Shown: positions 41,765 through 50,622 of the stretch, one piece after another
Numbering within the stretch: position 1 is the first letter of the stretch
How the letters are laid out: every line of letters starts with the position of its first letter
Origin: Sphingomonas sp.
Lineage (GTDB): Bacteria > Pseudomonadota > Alphaproteobacteria > Sphingomonadales > Sphingomonadaceae
Direction: 5' to 3'
Assembly (NCBI RefSeq): GCF_019746665.1
Contig: NZ_JAIERS010000002.1
Coordinates: 1 to 64,000 of the forward strand
DNA: 64,000 nt
Translations under genes and position numbers: made by a program
Notes under the pieces: model-generated
Seen by the model: the letters and a program-made list of their open reading frames with translations, nothing else
Database searches by the model: none
What the model was told of the DNA's origin: nothing

Positions 41765-42619
41765 TTAACCCTGTTCGTCGATTTCGACAGCGATATTGTC
41801 GATTAATCGCGTGCCGGCGATCCGCGCGGCCGCGAGCAAGCGCAGCGGCCGGTGCAAATCGCGCGGCGGTTCGAGCGTTTCGGCGTCGACCAGCGCGATA
41901 TAGTCGACGCTTTCGAACCCGCCGGAAAGCAGCGCGTCGTGCGCCGTCGCCAGCGCCGCCTCGACCGCGCCGCCGCGCGCGATGCCGCGCGCCGCCACCC
42001 CCAGCGCGCGCGGGAGCGCCACCGCGCGGGCGCGGTCCTCGCCCACCAGATAGGCGTTGCGCGAGGAGAGCGCCAAACCGTCATCGTCGCGCTGGGTCGG
42101 CACGCCGATGATCTCGATCCCGAAATCGAGATCGGTCGCCATGCGGCGAATCACCGCCAGCTGCTGAAAATCCTTCTCCCCGAACAGCGCGACATCGGGG
42201 CGGACCTGATTGAACAATTTGGCGACGACGGTCGCGACGCCGTCGAAATGCCCCGGCCGGCTCGCGCCTTCCAGCGGCGCGCTGACGCCCGCGACCTGGA
42301 TGTTGGTGGCGAAGCCCGCCGGATAGATTTCCTCCACCGGCGGCAGCCACAGCAGCGCGCAGCCGGCCTCGGCGAGCATCCGCTGGTCCTGCAGCTCGCG
42401 TCGCGGGTAGCGCGCCAGATCCTCGTTCGGGGCGAACTGCTTGGGATTGACGAAGATCGACGCGACGACCTTGTCCGCGACCAGCTTCGCCGCCTCGATC
42501 AGCGCGATGTGCCCGGCGTGCAGCGCGCCCATCGTCGGCACCAGCGCGACCCGCGCGCCATCGGCCCGGAAAGCGGCGAGCGCGTCACGCAAGGCGGCGA
42601 GCTGACGGATGGTTTGCAC
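41765..42619 (-). CDS. panC: Pantoate--beta-alanine ligase
   Basis: A 284-residue ATP-dependent ligase that makes pantothenate from pantoate and beta-alanine. VALVPTMGALHAGHIALIEAAK has the HxGH nucleotidyl-transferase signature, and IFVNPKQFAPNEDLARYPR, FGEKDFQQLAVIRRMATDL and GLALSSRNAYL follow. The start appears to be GTG 42619 (M-QTIRQLAAL), as upstream sequence overlaps the mipZ leader. It is divergent from mipZ with 73 bases between, an arrangement I recall in other alphaproteobacteria. Confidence 0.93.
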   Translation of the reverse strand: MQTIRQLAALRDALAAFRADGARVALVPTMGALHAGHIALIEAAKLVADKVVASIFVNPKQFAPNEDLARYPRRELQDQRMLAEAGCALLWLPPVEEIYPAGFATNIQVAGVSAPLEGASRPGHFDGVATVVAKLFNQVRPDVALFGEKDFQQLAVIRRMATDLDFGIEIIGVPTQRDDDGLALSSRNAYLVGEDRARAVALPRALGVAARGIARGGAVEAALATAHDALLSGGFESVDYIALVDAETLEPPRDLHRPLRLLAAARIAGTRLIDNIAVEIDEQG

Positions 42620-42692
42620 CGGCGAATGGCCTCCGATAAGAGCGAGGCCGCGCCTTCTATGGGGGGAGGCGGCCGGGATCAAGGGAAGCCGC

Positions 42693-43481
42693 GTGTCGCA
42701 AGCAGCGCCGCATGTCATCGTCTTCGCGAATGAAAAGGGCGGCACGGGCAAGTCGACCACCGCGGTGCATGTCGCGATCGCGCTCGCCGCGAAGGGCGCG
42801 CGGGTGGCGGCGCTCGATCTAGACCACCGCCAGCGGACGATGGGGCGCTATCTCGACAATCGCGCCGCCACGATCAAGCGCCTGGGCCGCGAGCTGCCGA
42901 TGCCGCGCCACGCGACGCACGACGGCGAAAGCCTGCCGCGCTACCAGGCGCTGGTCGAGGAGCTTTCGGACGGCAGCGATTTCCTGATCATCGACACGCC
43001 GGGCCGCGACGATCGCTTCGCGCGGCTCGCGTGCCAACGCGCCGATTCGCTCGTCACGCCGATGAACGACAGTTTCGTCGATTTCGACCTGATCGGGCAG
43101 GTCGATCCGACCAGCTTCAAGGTGACGCGCCCCAGCTTCTACGCCGAGCTGATCTGGGAGGCGCGCAAGGCCCGCGCGAAAAGCGATGGCGGCACGATCG
43201 ACTGGGTGGTGCTGCGCAACCGCCTGCAACATATCGAGGCGCGCAACATGCGCCGCGTGTCGGAGGCGCTGACCCAGCTCGCCAAGCGGATCGGCTTCCG
43301 CGTGATCCCGGGGCTTGGCGAGCGCGTGATCTACCGCGAGCTGTTCCCCGCCGGGCTGACGATGATCGACGCGCGCGAGTTCGGCGAGATGGGGCTGGGC
43401 CATGTCGCCGCGCGCCAGGAACTGCGCGAGATGATGGGCGCGCTCGGCCTGCCCGAGATCGCGCTGCCGCTGTTCGCATGA
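42693..43481 (+). CDS. mipZ: Division-plane positioning ATPase MipZ
   Basis: A 262-residue ParA/MinD-type ATPase. The deviant Walker A motif is NEKGGTGKSTTAVHVA and LDLDHRQRTMGRYLDNR is the MipZ hallmark rather than ParA. LIIDTPGRDDRFARLACQRADSLVTPMNDSFVDFDLIGQVDP and AEFGEMG-type later motifs agree. In Caulobacter MipZ forms a polar gradient through ParB and inhibits FtsZ off-centre, so it likely places the septum here. GTG 42693 has AAGGGA before it. It overlaps the DnaJ-like gene (ATGA). Confidence 0.9.
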   Translation: MSQAAPHVIVFANEKGGTGKSTTAVHVAIALAAKGARVAALDLDHRQRTMGRYLDNRAATIKRLGRELPMPRHATHDGESLPRYQALVEELSDGSDFLIIDTPGRDDRFARLACQRADSLVTPMNDSFVDFDLIGQVDPTSFKVTRPSFYAELIWEARKARAKSDGGTIDWVVLRNRLQHIEARNMRRVSEALTQLAKRIGFRVIPGLGERVIYRELFPAGLTMIDAREFGEMGLGHVAARQELREMMGALGLPEIALPLFA

Positions 43482-43765
43482 TCTTCAAGCTGCTGGTCGC
43501 GGTGCTGGTCGCCTATGCGGGCTGGCGGCTGTGGCATGACGGTTTCGGCGCCGGCCGCCGGCGCGTGCCCAAGCCCGCCGAAACGGGCGAACTGGCGGAG
43601 GCGCGGGCGGTGCTGGGACTCGGCCCGGCGCCGAGCGAGGCGGAGATTCGCGCCGCGCATCGCCGGCTGGTGCGCGCCGTCCATCCCGATCATGGCGGCT
43701 CCGAAGAATTGACGCGCCGGATCAATCAGGCGCGCGACGTGTTGCTGAAAGCGCGCTCCGCTTGA
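43478..43765 (+). CDS. DnaJ-domain membrane protein
   Basis: A 95-residue protein: a short N-terminal membrane helix ([18 protein letters not shown]), a linker, then a J domain ending the chain ([52 protein letters not shown]) with the essential HPD motif. It should recruit DnaK at the membrane. Start overlaps the mipZ stop by four bases, so the two are translationally coupled, suggesting a role in division or polar assembly. The direction of membrane insertion would leave the J domain in the cytoplasm. Confidence 0.85.
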   Translation: MIFKLLVAVLVAYAGWRLWHDGFGAGRRRVPKPAETGELAEARAVLGLGPAPSEAEIRAAHRRLVRAVHPDHGGSEELTRRINQARDVLLKARSA

Positions 43766-43790
43766 GCGCCGACCATTTCTAGGGAGCCCC

Positions 43791-45176
43791 ATGATGACCC
43801 ACCGCTTCGATCCGACGTCGTTACGCGAATATGATATTCGCGGCATCGTCGGCCAAACCCTGGGCGAGGACGACGCCCGCGCGATCGGCCGGGGCTTCGC
43901 CACGCGGGTCCGCCGCGCCGGGGGCACGCGGGTGGCGGTGGGCTATGATGGCCGCACCAGCTCGCCCATGCTCGAAGCCGCGCTGATCGACGGGCTCACC
44001 GGCGCGGGCGTCGATGTCGTGCGGATCGGCATGGGGCCGACGCCGATGCTATATTATGCCGAGAATGTGCTGGAGGTGGATGGCGGCATTCAGATAACCG
44101 GCAGCCATAACCCCGGCAACTACAATGGCTTCAAGATGGTGCTGCAGCATCGGCCGTTCTTCGGCGCCGACATCCAGGATATCGGCGCGCTTGCCGCGAA
44201 GGGCGATTGGGAGAGCGGCGCGGGCACCGTCACCGAGGCAGCGGTACTCGACGATTATGTCGGCCGGCTGATGGCCGGCTATGCCGGCGGCACCTTCCGC
44301 ATCGGGTGGGACGCCGGCAACGGCGCCGCCGGGCCAGCGATCGAGAAGCTCGTTAAGCTCCTCCCGGGTGAGCATCATCTGTTGTTTACCGATGTAGACG
44401 GTAATTTTCCCAACCATCATCCCGATCCTACCGAGGAAAAGAATCTCGCGCATCTGCGCGCGCTTGTCTCGGAAAAAAAGCTCGATTTCGGATTGGCTTT
44501 CGATGGCGATGGCGATCGGATCGGCGCGATCGACGGCGAAGGCCGCGTGATCTGGGGCGATCAAATCCTGTCCATTTTGGCGGAACCCGTGCTGCGCGAG
44601 CTGCCCGGCGCGACGATCATCGCCGATGTGAAGGCCAGCCAGGCGCTCTACGATCGCATCGCCGAGCTGGGCGGCCAGCCGCTGATGTGGAAAACCGGCC
44701 ATAGTCTGATCAAGACCAAGATGAAGGAAACCAACGCCCCCCTCGCCGGCGAGATGAGCGGGCACATCTTCTTCGCGCATGATTATTACGGGTTCGACGA
44801 CGCGCTCTACGCCGCCGTCCGCCTGATCCGCGCGGTCCACATGATCGGGCAGTCGATGACCGCGATCAAATCGGCGATGCCGGTGATGATCAACACCCCC
44901 GAAATGCGCTTCCAGGTCGATGAAAGCCGCAAGTTCGCGGTGATCGACGAGGTGCTCGATCGGCTGTCGGCCGAAGGCGCCGAGGTGAACCGTACCGACG
45001 GCGCGCGCGTGAACACCGCCGATGGCTGGTGGCTGCTGCGCGCGTCGAACACGCAGGACGTGCTGGTCGCGCGCGCCGAGGCCAAGAGCCAGGAAGGGCT
45101 CGACCGACTGCTCGCGCAGATCGACGCGCAGCTCGCGGCGAGCGGGCTGGAGCGGGGGCCGCAGGCGGCGCATTGA
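43791..45176 (+). CDS. pgmG: Phosphomannomutase/phosphoglucomutase
   Basis: A 461-residue alpha-D-phosphohexomutase that interconverts 1- and 6-phosphates of mannose and glucose for surface polysaccharides. The phosphoserine loop is [14 protein letters not shown], the metal loop [14 protein letters not shown], the sugar loop GEMSGHIFF and the phosphate site [15 protein letters not shown]. The naming follows PgmG of gellan-producing Sphingomonas. GGGAG precedes the ATG. It heads a run of glycan genes. Confidence 0.93.
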   Translation: MMTHRFDPTSLREYDIRGIVGQTLGEDDARAIGRGFATRVRRAGGTRVAVGYDGRTSSPMLEAALIDGLTGAGVDVVRIGMGPTPMLYYAENVLEVDGGIQITGSHNPGNYNGFKMVLQHRPFFGADIQDIGALAAKGDWESGAGTVTEAAVLDDYVGRLMAGYAGGTFRIGWDAGNGAAGPAIEKLVKLLPGEHHLLFTDVDGNFPNHHPDPTEEKNLAHLRALVSEKKLDFGLAFDGDGDRIGAIDGEGRVIWGDQILSILAEPVLRELPGATIIADVKASQALYDRIAELGGQPLMWKTGHSLIKTKMKETNAPLAGEMSGHIFFAHDYYGFDDALYAAVRLIRAVHMIGQSMTAIKSAMPVMINTPEMRFQVDESRKFAVIDEVLDRLSAEGAEVNRTDGARVNTADGWWLLRASNTQDVLVARAEAKSQEGLDRLLAQIDAQLAASGLERGPQAAH

Positions 45177-45249
45177 GCGTCCGCCGCCCCGAGCGCGCGC
45201 CGCCGATCCGCAACCGCTTGTTATCCTCCCCGGGGCTAGAAGCGCGGCC

Positions 45250-46428
45250 ATGCTGCGCGTCCTGACCCTCGCGACCCTGTTCCCGGACGCGTCGCGCCCC
45301 AATTTCGGGGTGTTCGTCGAGCGGCAGACCTTGGGCCTCGCCGCGCGGCCGGGGGTGGACTTGCGCGTCGTCGCGCCGATCGGGGTGCCGCCCTGGCCGC
45401 TGGCGCGGCTCGGCCACCACCGCGCCTTCGCCGCCGTGCCCGAGGCCGAGACGTGGCGGGGGCTGAATGTCATCCGCCCGCGCTTCCTCGCGCTGCCGGG
45501 CACCGGCGGACGGTTCTTCGCCGCGAGCCTCGCCCGCGCGCTCGCGCCCCGGCTGGCGGCGCTGCGCCGGGACTTTCCCTTCGACGTGATCGACGCCGAG
45601 TTCTTCTTTCCCGATGGCCCCGCCGCGATCGCGCTCGGCCGGCGCTTCGGGGTGCCGGTGTCGATCAAGGCGCGCGGGGCGGACATTCATCACTGGGGCC
45701 AGGGGCCGACGCGCGCCCAGGTCGCGGGCGCCGCGCGCGATGCCGATGGCCTGCTCGCGGTATCGAGCGCGCTGGCGGACGATGTCGCGGCGCTCGGTGT
45801 CGCGCGCGACAAGGTGCGGGTGCATTATACCGGCGTCGATCTCGCCCGCTTCGCCGCGACGCCGCGCGCCGAGGCCAAGGCCGCGATCGGGGTGGCCGGG
45901 CCGCTGGTGATCGCGCTCGGCGCGCTGGTGCCGCGCAAGGGGCATGAGGTGGTGATCGAGGCGGTCGCGCGGCTGCCGGGCGTGGCGCTGAAGATCGTGG
46001 GGGAGGGGGCGGAGCGTCCCCGACTCGCCGCGTTGATCGCCCGGCTGGGGGTGGCGGACCGCGTGACGCTGACGGGCGCGGTGCCCCATGCCGAGCTTGG
46101 CCCGCTGCTCGCCGCCGCCGATGTGATGGCGCTCGCCTCGGCGAGCGAAGGGCTCGCCAATGCCTGGGTCGAGGCGCTGGCGGCGGGGGTGCCGGTCGTC
46201 ATCACCGATGTCGGCGGCGCGCGCGAGTTGTTGACGCAGGGCACCTATGGCCGGCTCGCCGCGCGCGAGCCCGCCGCGTTCGCCGCCGCGATCGCCGAGC
46301 TGATCACCGCGCCGCCGCCCAGCGACGCGGTGCGGCGCGGCGCCGAACGCTTCACCTGGGAGGCCAATGCCGAGGCGCTGCACGCGCATCTCGCCGGGCT
46401 CGTTTCGGGGCGCCGCCAGGGCCGGTAA
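45250..46428 (+). CDS. Glycosyltransferase family 4
   Basis: A 392-residue GT-B fold enzyme. The first domain has FGVFVERQTLGLA and the donor domain LVIALGALVPRKGHEVVIEAVARLPGVALKIVGEGAERPRLAALI, with the EGLANAWVEALAAGVPVVITDVGGARELL nucleotide-sugar site (residues about 300-330). Retaining GT4 enzymes build lipopolysaccharide or exopolysaccharide. No membrane anchor. It lies 73 bases after pgmG and 45 before a GT2 gene. Sugar specificity unknown. Confidence 0.88.
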   Translation: MLRVLTLATLFPDASRPNFGVFVERQTLGLAARPGVDLRVVAPIGVPPWPLARLGHHRAFAAVPEAETWRGLNVIRPRFLALPGTGGRFFAASLARALAPRLAALRRDFPFDVIDAEFFFPDGPAAIALGRRFGVPVSIKARGADIHHWGQGPTRAQVAGAARDADGLLAVSSALADDVAALGVARDKVRVHYTGVDLARFAATPRAEAKAAIGVAGPLVIALGALVPRKGHEVVIEAVARLPGVALKIVGEGAERPRLAALIARLGVADRVTLTGAVPHAELGPLLAAADVMALASASEGLANAWVEALAAGVPVVITDVGGARELLTQGTYGRLAAREPAAFAAAIAELITAPPPSDAVRRGAERFTWEANAEALHAHLAGLVSGRRQGR

Positions 46429-46473
46429 CCGCCACGGTTGCGCGCGCCGCGCCGCACGCTAGGACAGACGGCC

Positions 46474-47490
46474 ATGCAACGCCCCGCGCTATCCGTCGTC
46501 GTCCCCTGTTACAACGAAGAGCCCAATCTCGCTTTGCTCCATGCCCGGGTCGGCGCCGCCGCGCGCGCGGCGGTGGGTGAGGATTATGAGATCGTGCTGG
46601 TGAATGACGGTTCGCGCGACGGTAGCTGGGCGGTGATGCAGCGCTTGGCGGCCGAGGACGCACATGTCGTCGCGATCAACCTGTCGCGCAATCACGGCCA
46701 CCAATTGGCGCTGACCGCCGGGCTCGATCTCTGCTCGGGCGCGCAGATCCTGATCATCGACGCCGATCTGCAAGACCCGCCCGAATTGCTCGCCGAAATG
46801 CGCGCGACGATGGCCGAACAGGGCGCCGACGTCGTCTATGCCGTGCGCCGCAAGCGCGAGGGCGAGACTTTCTTCAAGCGCCTGACGGCGGCCGCTTTCT
46901 ACCGCGTGCTCGACCGGGTGACCGACACCCCGATCCCGCTCGATACCGGCGATTTCCGCCTGATGAGCCGGCGCGCGCTCGATGCGCTGCTGGCGATGCC
47001 CGAACAGGCGCGCTTCATCCGCGGCATGGTCGCCTGGGTCGGCTTCCGCCAGGTGCCGTTCGTCTATGATCGCGCCGAGCGGCACGCGGGCGTCACCAAC
47101 TACCCGCTCGGCAAGATGATCCGCTTGGCGCTCGACGCGGTGACGGGGTTCTCGACCGCCCCGTTGCGTTTCGCGAGCCATGTCGGGCTGGCGCTCACGG
47201 GCGCGTCGCTGCTGCTGATCGTCTATATCGCGATCGGTTTCTTCACCGGCAGCGCGGTGCAGGGCTGGACCTCGACGATGCTGGTGGTGGTGGTGCTGGG
47301 CGCGGTGCAGATGTTCGTGCTGGGGATGATCGGCGAATATCTCGGGCGGCTTTACGTCGAGTCGAAGCGACGGCCCTTGTATCTCGTCGCCGATGTCGCC
47401 GGCCCGCTGAAGGGCCGCGCGAGCCTGGGCTATCAGGCGCTGGAGACGCTCCCCGTGGCGACAGCCGAGCTTACTTCGTCGCCAGAGTGA
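46474..47490 (+). CDS. GT2 glycosyltransferase, polyprenyl-phosphate type (GtrB-like)
   Basis: A 338-residue membrane GT2. It has SVVVPCYNEEPNLALLHARV, DYEIVLVNDGSRDGSW, the DxD-equivalent LIIDADLQDPPELL and TGDFRLMSRRALDALLAMPEQARFIRGMVAW, then two C-terminal transmembrane helices (VGLALTGASLLLIVYIAIGFF; TSTMLVVVVLGAVQMFVLGMIGEYLGRLY). This is the layout of dolichol/undecaprenyl-phosphate glucosyl- or mannosyltransferases, which work with a GtrA flippase: one is encoded on the other strand at 48196. Its 3' end overlaps the convergent methyltransferase by 20 bases. Confidence 0.9.
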   Translation: MQRPALSVVVPCYNEEPNLALLHARVGAAARAAVGEDYEIVLVNDGSRDGSWAVMQRLAAEDAHVVAINLSRNHGHQLALTAGLDLCSGAQILIIDADLQDPPELLAEMRATMAEQGADVVYAVRRKREGETFFKRLTAAAFYRVLDRVTDTPIPLDTGDFRLMSRRALDALLAMPEQARFIRGMVAWVGFRQVPFVYDRAERHAGVTNYPLGKMIRLALDAVTGFSTAPLRFASHVGLALTGASLLLIVYIAIGFFTGSAVQGWTSTMLVVVVLGAVQMFVLGMIGEYLGRLYVESKRRPLYLVADVAGPLKGRASLGYQALETLPVATAELTSSPE

Positions 47491-48196
47491 TGATCGACAC
47501 GCCGGGGCTCATCGGCACCCGGCCGATCAGGTGGCGCTCGATCGCGAACACTTTCTCGAACAGCGCGTTCACCGGCGCGGGCGGGGGGCTGTCGTCGCTG
47601 TCGTCCTTGCCCGTCAGCCGCCCGGCGAGGCGGGCCGCGACCGCGAGCGGGAACAGCAGCGAGTTGAAATAGCGCAAGCCATTGTGGCGCAGCCCGCCCG
47701 CGCGGATCGCGGCATCCAGGCTCGCCTTGGAATAGCGGCGCTGGTGGTGGTTCACCACGTCGTGCGCGCTCCACAGCCATTGGTGCGCGGGGACGGTGAT
47801 CAGGATCTTGCCGCCAGGCTTCAGGCAATCGCCCATCGCCTTCAGCGCGGCGACATCGTCGGCGATATGTTCGACCACGTCGAGCACCGCGATCAGATCA
47901 TAAGCGCCGCGCTCGATCCCCGGCAGCTGGGGCAGCGGCGCGTCGCCGACCGGGCGATCGAGCCGGGTGCTGGCGATGGCGCGCGCGGCATCGTCGATCT
48001 CGATCGCCTCGACTTGCCCGAAGCGCGCGAGCATCGGCAGATTATGCCCGGTGCCGCAGCCAATCTCCAGGATGCGCGCGTCGGCGCCGAGCCCGGCATA
48101 GCGCGCGACATAATCGGCCAGGATGTCGCGCCGGGCGCGATACCACCAATGGCTGCTGTCATGCTCGGCCATGCGATCATAGACAATGCGTTCCAT
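47471..48196 (-). CDS. Class I SAM-dependent methyltransferase
   Basis: A 241-residue methyltransferase. Motif I is ARILEIGCGTGHNLPMLARFG (about residues 42-62), then VEAIEIDDAARAIA, VLDVVEHIADDVAALKAMGDCLKPGGKILITVPAH and SAHDVVNHHQRRYSKASL. The HDVVNHHQRRYS segment is common in enzymes placed with glycan genes. Its ATG shares one base with the GtrA stop (TGATG), which suggests coupling with GtrA. The end overlaps the convergent GT2 by 20 bases. Confidence 0.85.
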   Translation of the reverse strand: MERIVYDRMAEHDSSHWWYRARRDILADYVARYAGLGADARILEIGCGTGHNLPMLARFGQVEAIEIDDAARAIASTRLDRPVGDAPLPQLPGIERGAYDLIAVLDVVEHIADDVAALKAMGDCLKPGGKILITVPAHQWLWSAHDVVNHHQRRYSKASLDAAIRAGGLRHNGLRYFNSLLFPLAVAARLAGRLTGKDDSDDSPPPAPVNALFEKVFAIERHLIGRVPMSPGVSIITLATK

Positions 48197-48612
48197 CAGT
48201 CGAACACCCAATAGCGGTTGAGCAGGAAGCCGAGCACCGCCACCAGCAGGATCGCCGGCACCAGCGGCACCCAGGGATGCAGCCCGAGCAGCTTGGTCGC
48301 GCTCCAGGTGATCGCGGCGTTGAGCGCGAGGCCAAAGCCCTGCACCAGCACGAACTTCATCTGTTGCGCCGGCCCGCGCGCGCTGCCCTGATCCTTGAAG
48401 CTCCAGCGGCTGTGGACGACGAAGCCGAAGCTCACCGCGACCAGGAACGCCAGCGGCACCGCGTACACCGCGCGCGTGCCCGGGAAAATGGTGGCGGTGA
48501 GCGGCAGATAGACCGCCGAGTAAACCAGGCTCGATGCCAGCCCGCCGATGCCGTAGCGCACCAGCTGGCCGAACGCGGGATGCGCGCGCGCGGCCTGTAA
48601 GTGTCGGATCAT
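48196..48612 (-). CDS. GtrA-family membrane protein
   Basis: A 138-residue protein with four transmembrane helices, GtrA/DPMS type: FGQLVRYGIGGLASSLVYSAVYLPLT, VPLAFLVAVSFGFVVHSRWSFKD, FVLVQGFGLALNAAITWSATKLLG, VPAILLVAVLGFLLNRYWVFD. The NRYWVF end is a family hallmark. GtrA is thought to flip polyprenyl-phosphate sugars made by GtrB-like GT2 enzymes. ATG 48612 was chosen over a long ORF to 48780 that overlaps the divergent gene. Confidence 0.9.
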   Translation of the reverse strand: MIRHLQAARAHPAFGQLVRYGIGGLASSLVYSAVYLPLTATIFPGTRAVYAVPLAFLVAVSFGFVVHSRWSFKDQGSARGPAQQMKFVLVQGFGLALNAAITWSATKLLGLHPWVPLVPAILLVAVLGFLLNRYWVFD

Positions 48613-48650
48613 TGACTTGCCCTTCTGCGCCCCGCCACTAAAGCGCGGGC

Positions 48651-50450
48651 GTGAGCGAGGGAAGCCTTTTGAACAGCCCCCGGAACAGTTTCGCGCGCGA
48701 GCTCGATCGCGGCTGGTGGCAGTTGCTGCTGATCGCCTGGGTGGGTGTCGCGCTGTGGGAAGTCTATAGCTATTGGCCACAAATCCGCTGGCTGGTGCTG
48801 CGCGATACCGACGACAATATGCGGCTGATGCAGGTCCGCGCCTGGCTGGGCGGGCAGGGCTGGTATGATCTGCGCCAATATCGCCTCGATCCGCCGCTGG
48901 GCGCCGATATTCACTGGTCGCGCATCGTCGATCTGCCGATCGCCGGGCTGATCGTGGCGCTGAAGCCGCTGGTCGGTGGACCCTGGGCGGAGCGGCTGGC
49001 GTGCGGGATCGCGCCGCTGCTGCCGCTGTCGGTGGCGATGCTCGCGCTGGGGTTCACCGCGCGGCGGCTGGTGCATCCGCTCGCCTGGCTGCTGGTGCCG
49101 GTGATCGTGCCGCTCGCCACCTCGACGATGCAGATGTTCGAGCCGATGCGGATCGATCATCATGGCTGGCAGCTGGCGAGCCTTGCCGTGACGATCGCCG
49201 GCCTGGTCGATCCGCGCGCGCGGCGCGGCGGGGTGACCGTGGGGCTGGCGAGCGCTTTCTCGCTCGCGATCGGGTTGGAGCTGATGCCCTATGTGGTGGG
49301 GGCGGGCGGCATCCTGGCGCTGCGCTGGGTGGCCGCGCGCGACGAGCACGAGCGGTTGCGGCTGTATGGCGTGTGCCTCGCCGGCGCGTGCGTGCTCGGC
49401 TATCTGGGCTTTGCCTCCTATGCCAATGCCGCCCCGCGCTGCGACGCGCTGACCCCCGTATGGCTGAGCCTGATGCTGTGCAGCGGGGCGCTGCTGGCGC
49501 TCGCCGCGCAACTGAACCCGCGGGCGATGCTCGCGCGGCTGGCGCTCGCGGCGGTGGCGGGGGCGGTGGTCGCGGGGTTGCTCGTCACGCTGTTCCCGCA
49601 ATGCCTCGGCCGGCCGGAGGGCATTTCGGACGAGCTCGCGCGCGACTGGCTGAACAATGTACGCGAGGCCAAGCCGATCTACACTCACCCGCTGCGGATC
49701 GCGCTGCCGATCGCGGTCTCGGCGCTGCTCGGGCTGGCGGGGGCGGCGCTGGGGGCGTGGCGCGCGCGGGGCGACGATCGCCTGGTGCCGTGGCTGACGG
49801 TGCTCGCGTTCAGCGCGGTCGCGGGCGGGCTGCTGCTGTGGCAGATGCGCGCGGGGCCGGCGGCGCAGCTGCTCGCGGTGCCCGGCATGGTCGCGCTGGC
49901 CTGGTTCGGGATGGGCTGGGCACAGGCGAGCCGCTTCGCGCTGGTGCGGGTGTTCGGCACCGTCGCCGCGTTCCTGATCGCCTCGGGCGCGGTGAGCGGG
50001 CTGGTGCTGCGCTACCTGCCGTTCGACCGGCCCAAGCCGATCGAGCGCAAGGTCGGGCGCGCGGCGGGCAGCTGTTCGAGCCTGACCGCGCTCGCCCCGC
50101 TCGATCGGTTGCCGCCACAGACGATCTTCACCTTTGTCGATCTGGGGCCGCGACTAATCACGCTGACGCATCACCGCGCGATCGCTGGCCCCTATCACCG
50201 CAACGGCGCCGCGATCCTTGACGTGCAGCACGCGTTCGGCGGCAGCCCGGCGCGGTTCCGGGCGATCGCCAGGGCGCACGGTGCGACCTTGCTGCTGATC
50301 TGCCCCAACCTCGCCGAATCGACCATTTACCGCAGTCGCGACAAGGGCGGTTTCTACGACCGCCTCGCGCGCGGCGAGCGGTTCGACTTCCTGCAGCAGC
50401 TGCCGCTACCGGCGCGCTCGCCGCTGCGGCTTTACCGCATCACAGGTTGA
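48651..50450 (+). CDS. GT-C membrane protein, oligosaccharyltransferase-like
   Basis: A 599-residue protein with about twelve membrane segments and a soluble C-terminal region from about residue 460. The first external loop reads RDTDDNMRLMQVRAWLGGQGWYDLRQYRLDPPLGADIHWSR, and a second MQMFEPMRIDHHGWQ, positions that correspond to the metal-binding DxD-type loops of STT3-like GT-C enzymes. Many sphingomonad genomes carry this uncharacterised protein. It starts at GTG 48651, 38 bases from the divergent GtrA gene, and is the plausible acceptor-side enzyme for its lipid-linked sugar. Confidence 0.75.
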   Translation: MSEGSLLNSPRNSFARELDRGWWQLLLIAWVGVALWEVYSYWPQIRWLVLRDTDDNMRLMQVRAWLGGQGWYDLRQYRLDPPLGADIHWSRIVDLPIAGLIVALKPLVGGPWAERLACGIAPLLPLSVAMLALGFTARRLVHPLAWLLVPVIVPLATSTMQMFEPMRIDHHGWQLASLAVTIAGLVDPRARRGGVTVGLASAFSLAIGLELMPYVVGAGGILALRWVAARDEHERLRLYGVCLAGACVLGYLGFASYANAAPRCDALTPVWLSLMLCSGALLALAAQLNPRAMLARLALAAVAGAVVAGLLVTLFPQCLGRPEGISDELARDWLNNVREAKPIYTHPLRIALPIAVSALLGLAGAALGAWRARGDDRLVPWLTVLAFSAVAGGLLLWQMRAGPAAQLLAVPGMVALAWFGMGWAQASRFALVRVFGTVAAFLIASGAVSGLVLRYLPFDRPKPIERKVGRAAGSCSSLTALAPLDRLPPQTIFTFVDLGPRLITLTHHRAIAGPYHRNGAAILDVQHAFGGSPARFRAIARAHGATLLLICPNLAESTIYRSRDKGGFYDRLARGERFDFLQQLPLPARSPLRLYRITG

Positions 50451-50473
50451 ACAAGGTCGGGTGCGGGCTTCAC

Positions 50474-50600
50474 GCTCCTCCCCCATAGGGGGAGGGGGAC
50501 CACGCGAAGCGTGGTGGAGGGGTATGACCCTCAGCCGGGTGGGGGACACCCCTCCGTCAGGCGCTATCGCGCCTGCCACCTCCCCTTCCAGGGGAGGAGC
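50474..50600. repeat. Inverted pair of two-hairpin REP units
   Basis: Two units face each other about 20 bases apart. The first (50474-50524) has hairpin CTCCCCC/GGGGGAG, then GGGGACC, hairpin ACCACGC/GCGTGGT and GGAGGGG. The second (50546-50600), on the other strand, has CTCCCCT/AGGGGAG, hairpin AGGCGC/GCGCCT and GGAGGGGT. Units of the same design frame the DUF559 gene at 59696-60143. They fill the 172-base gap between two convergent genes. Confidence 0.8.
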
Positions 50601-50622
50601 TGACGGGCAGCAGCGGCAGCCT

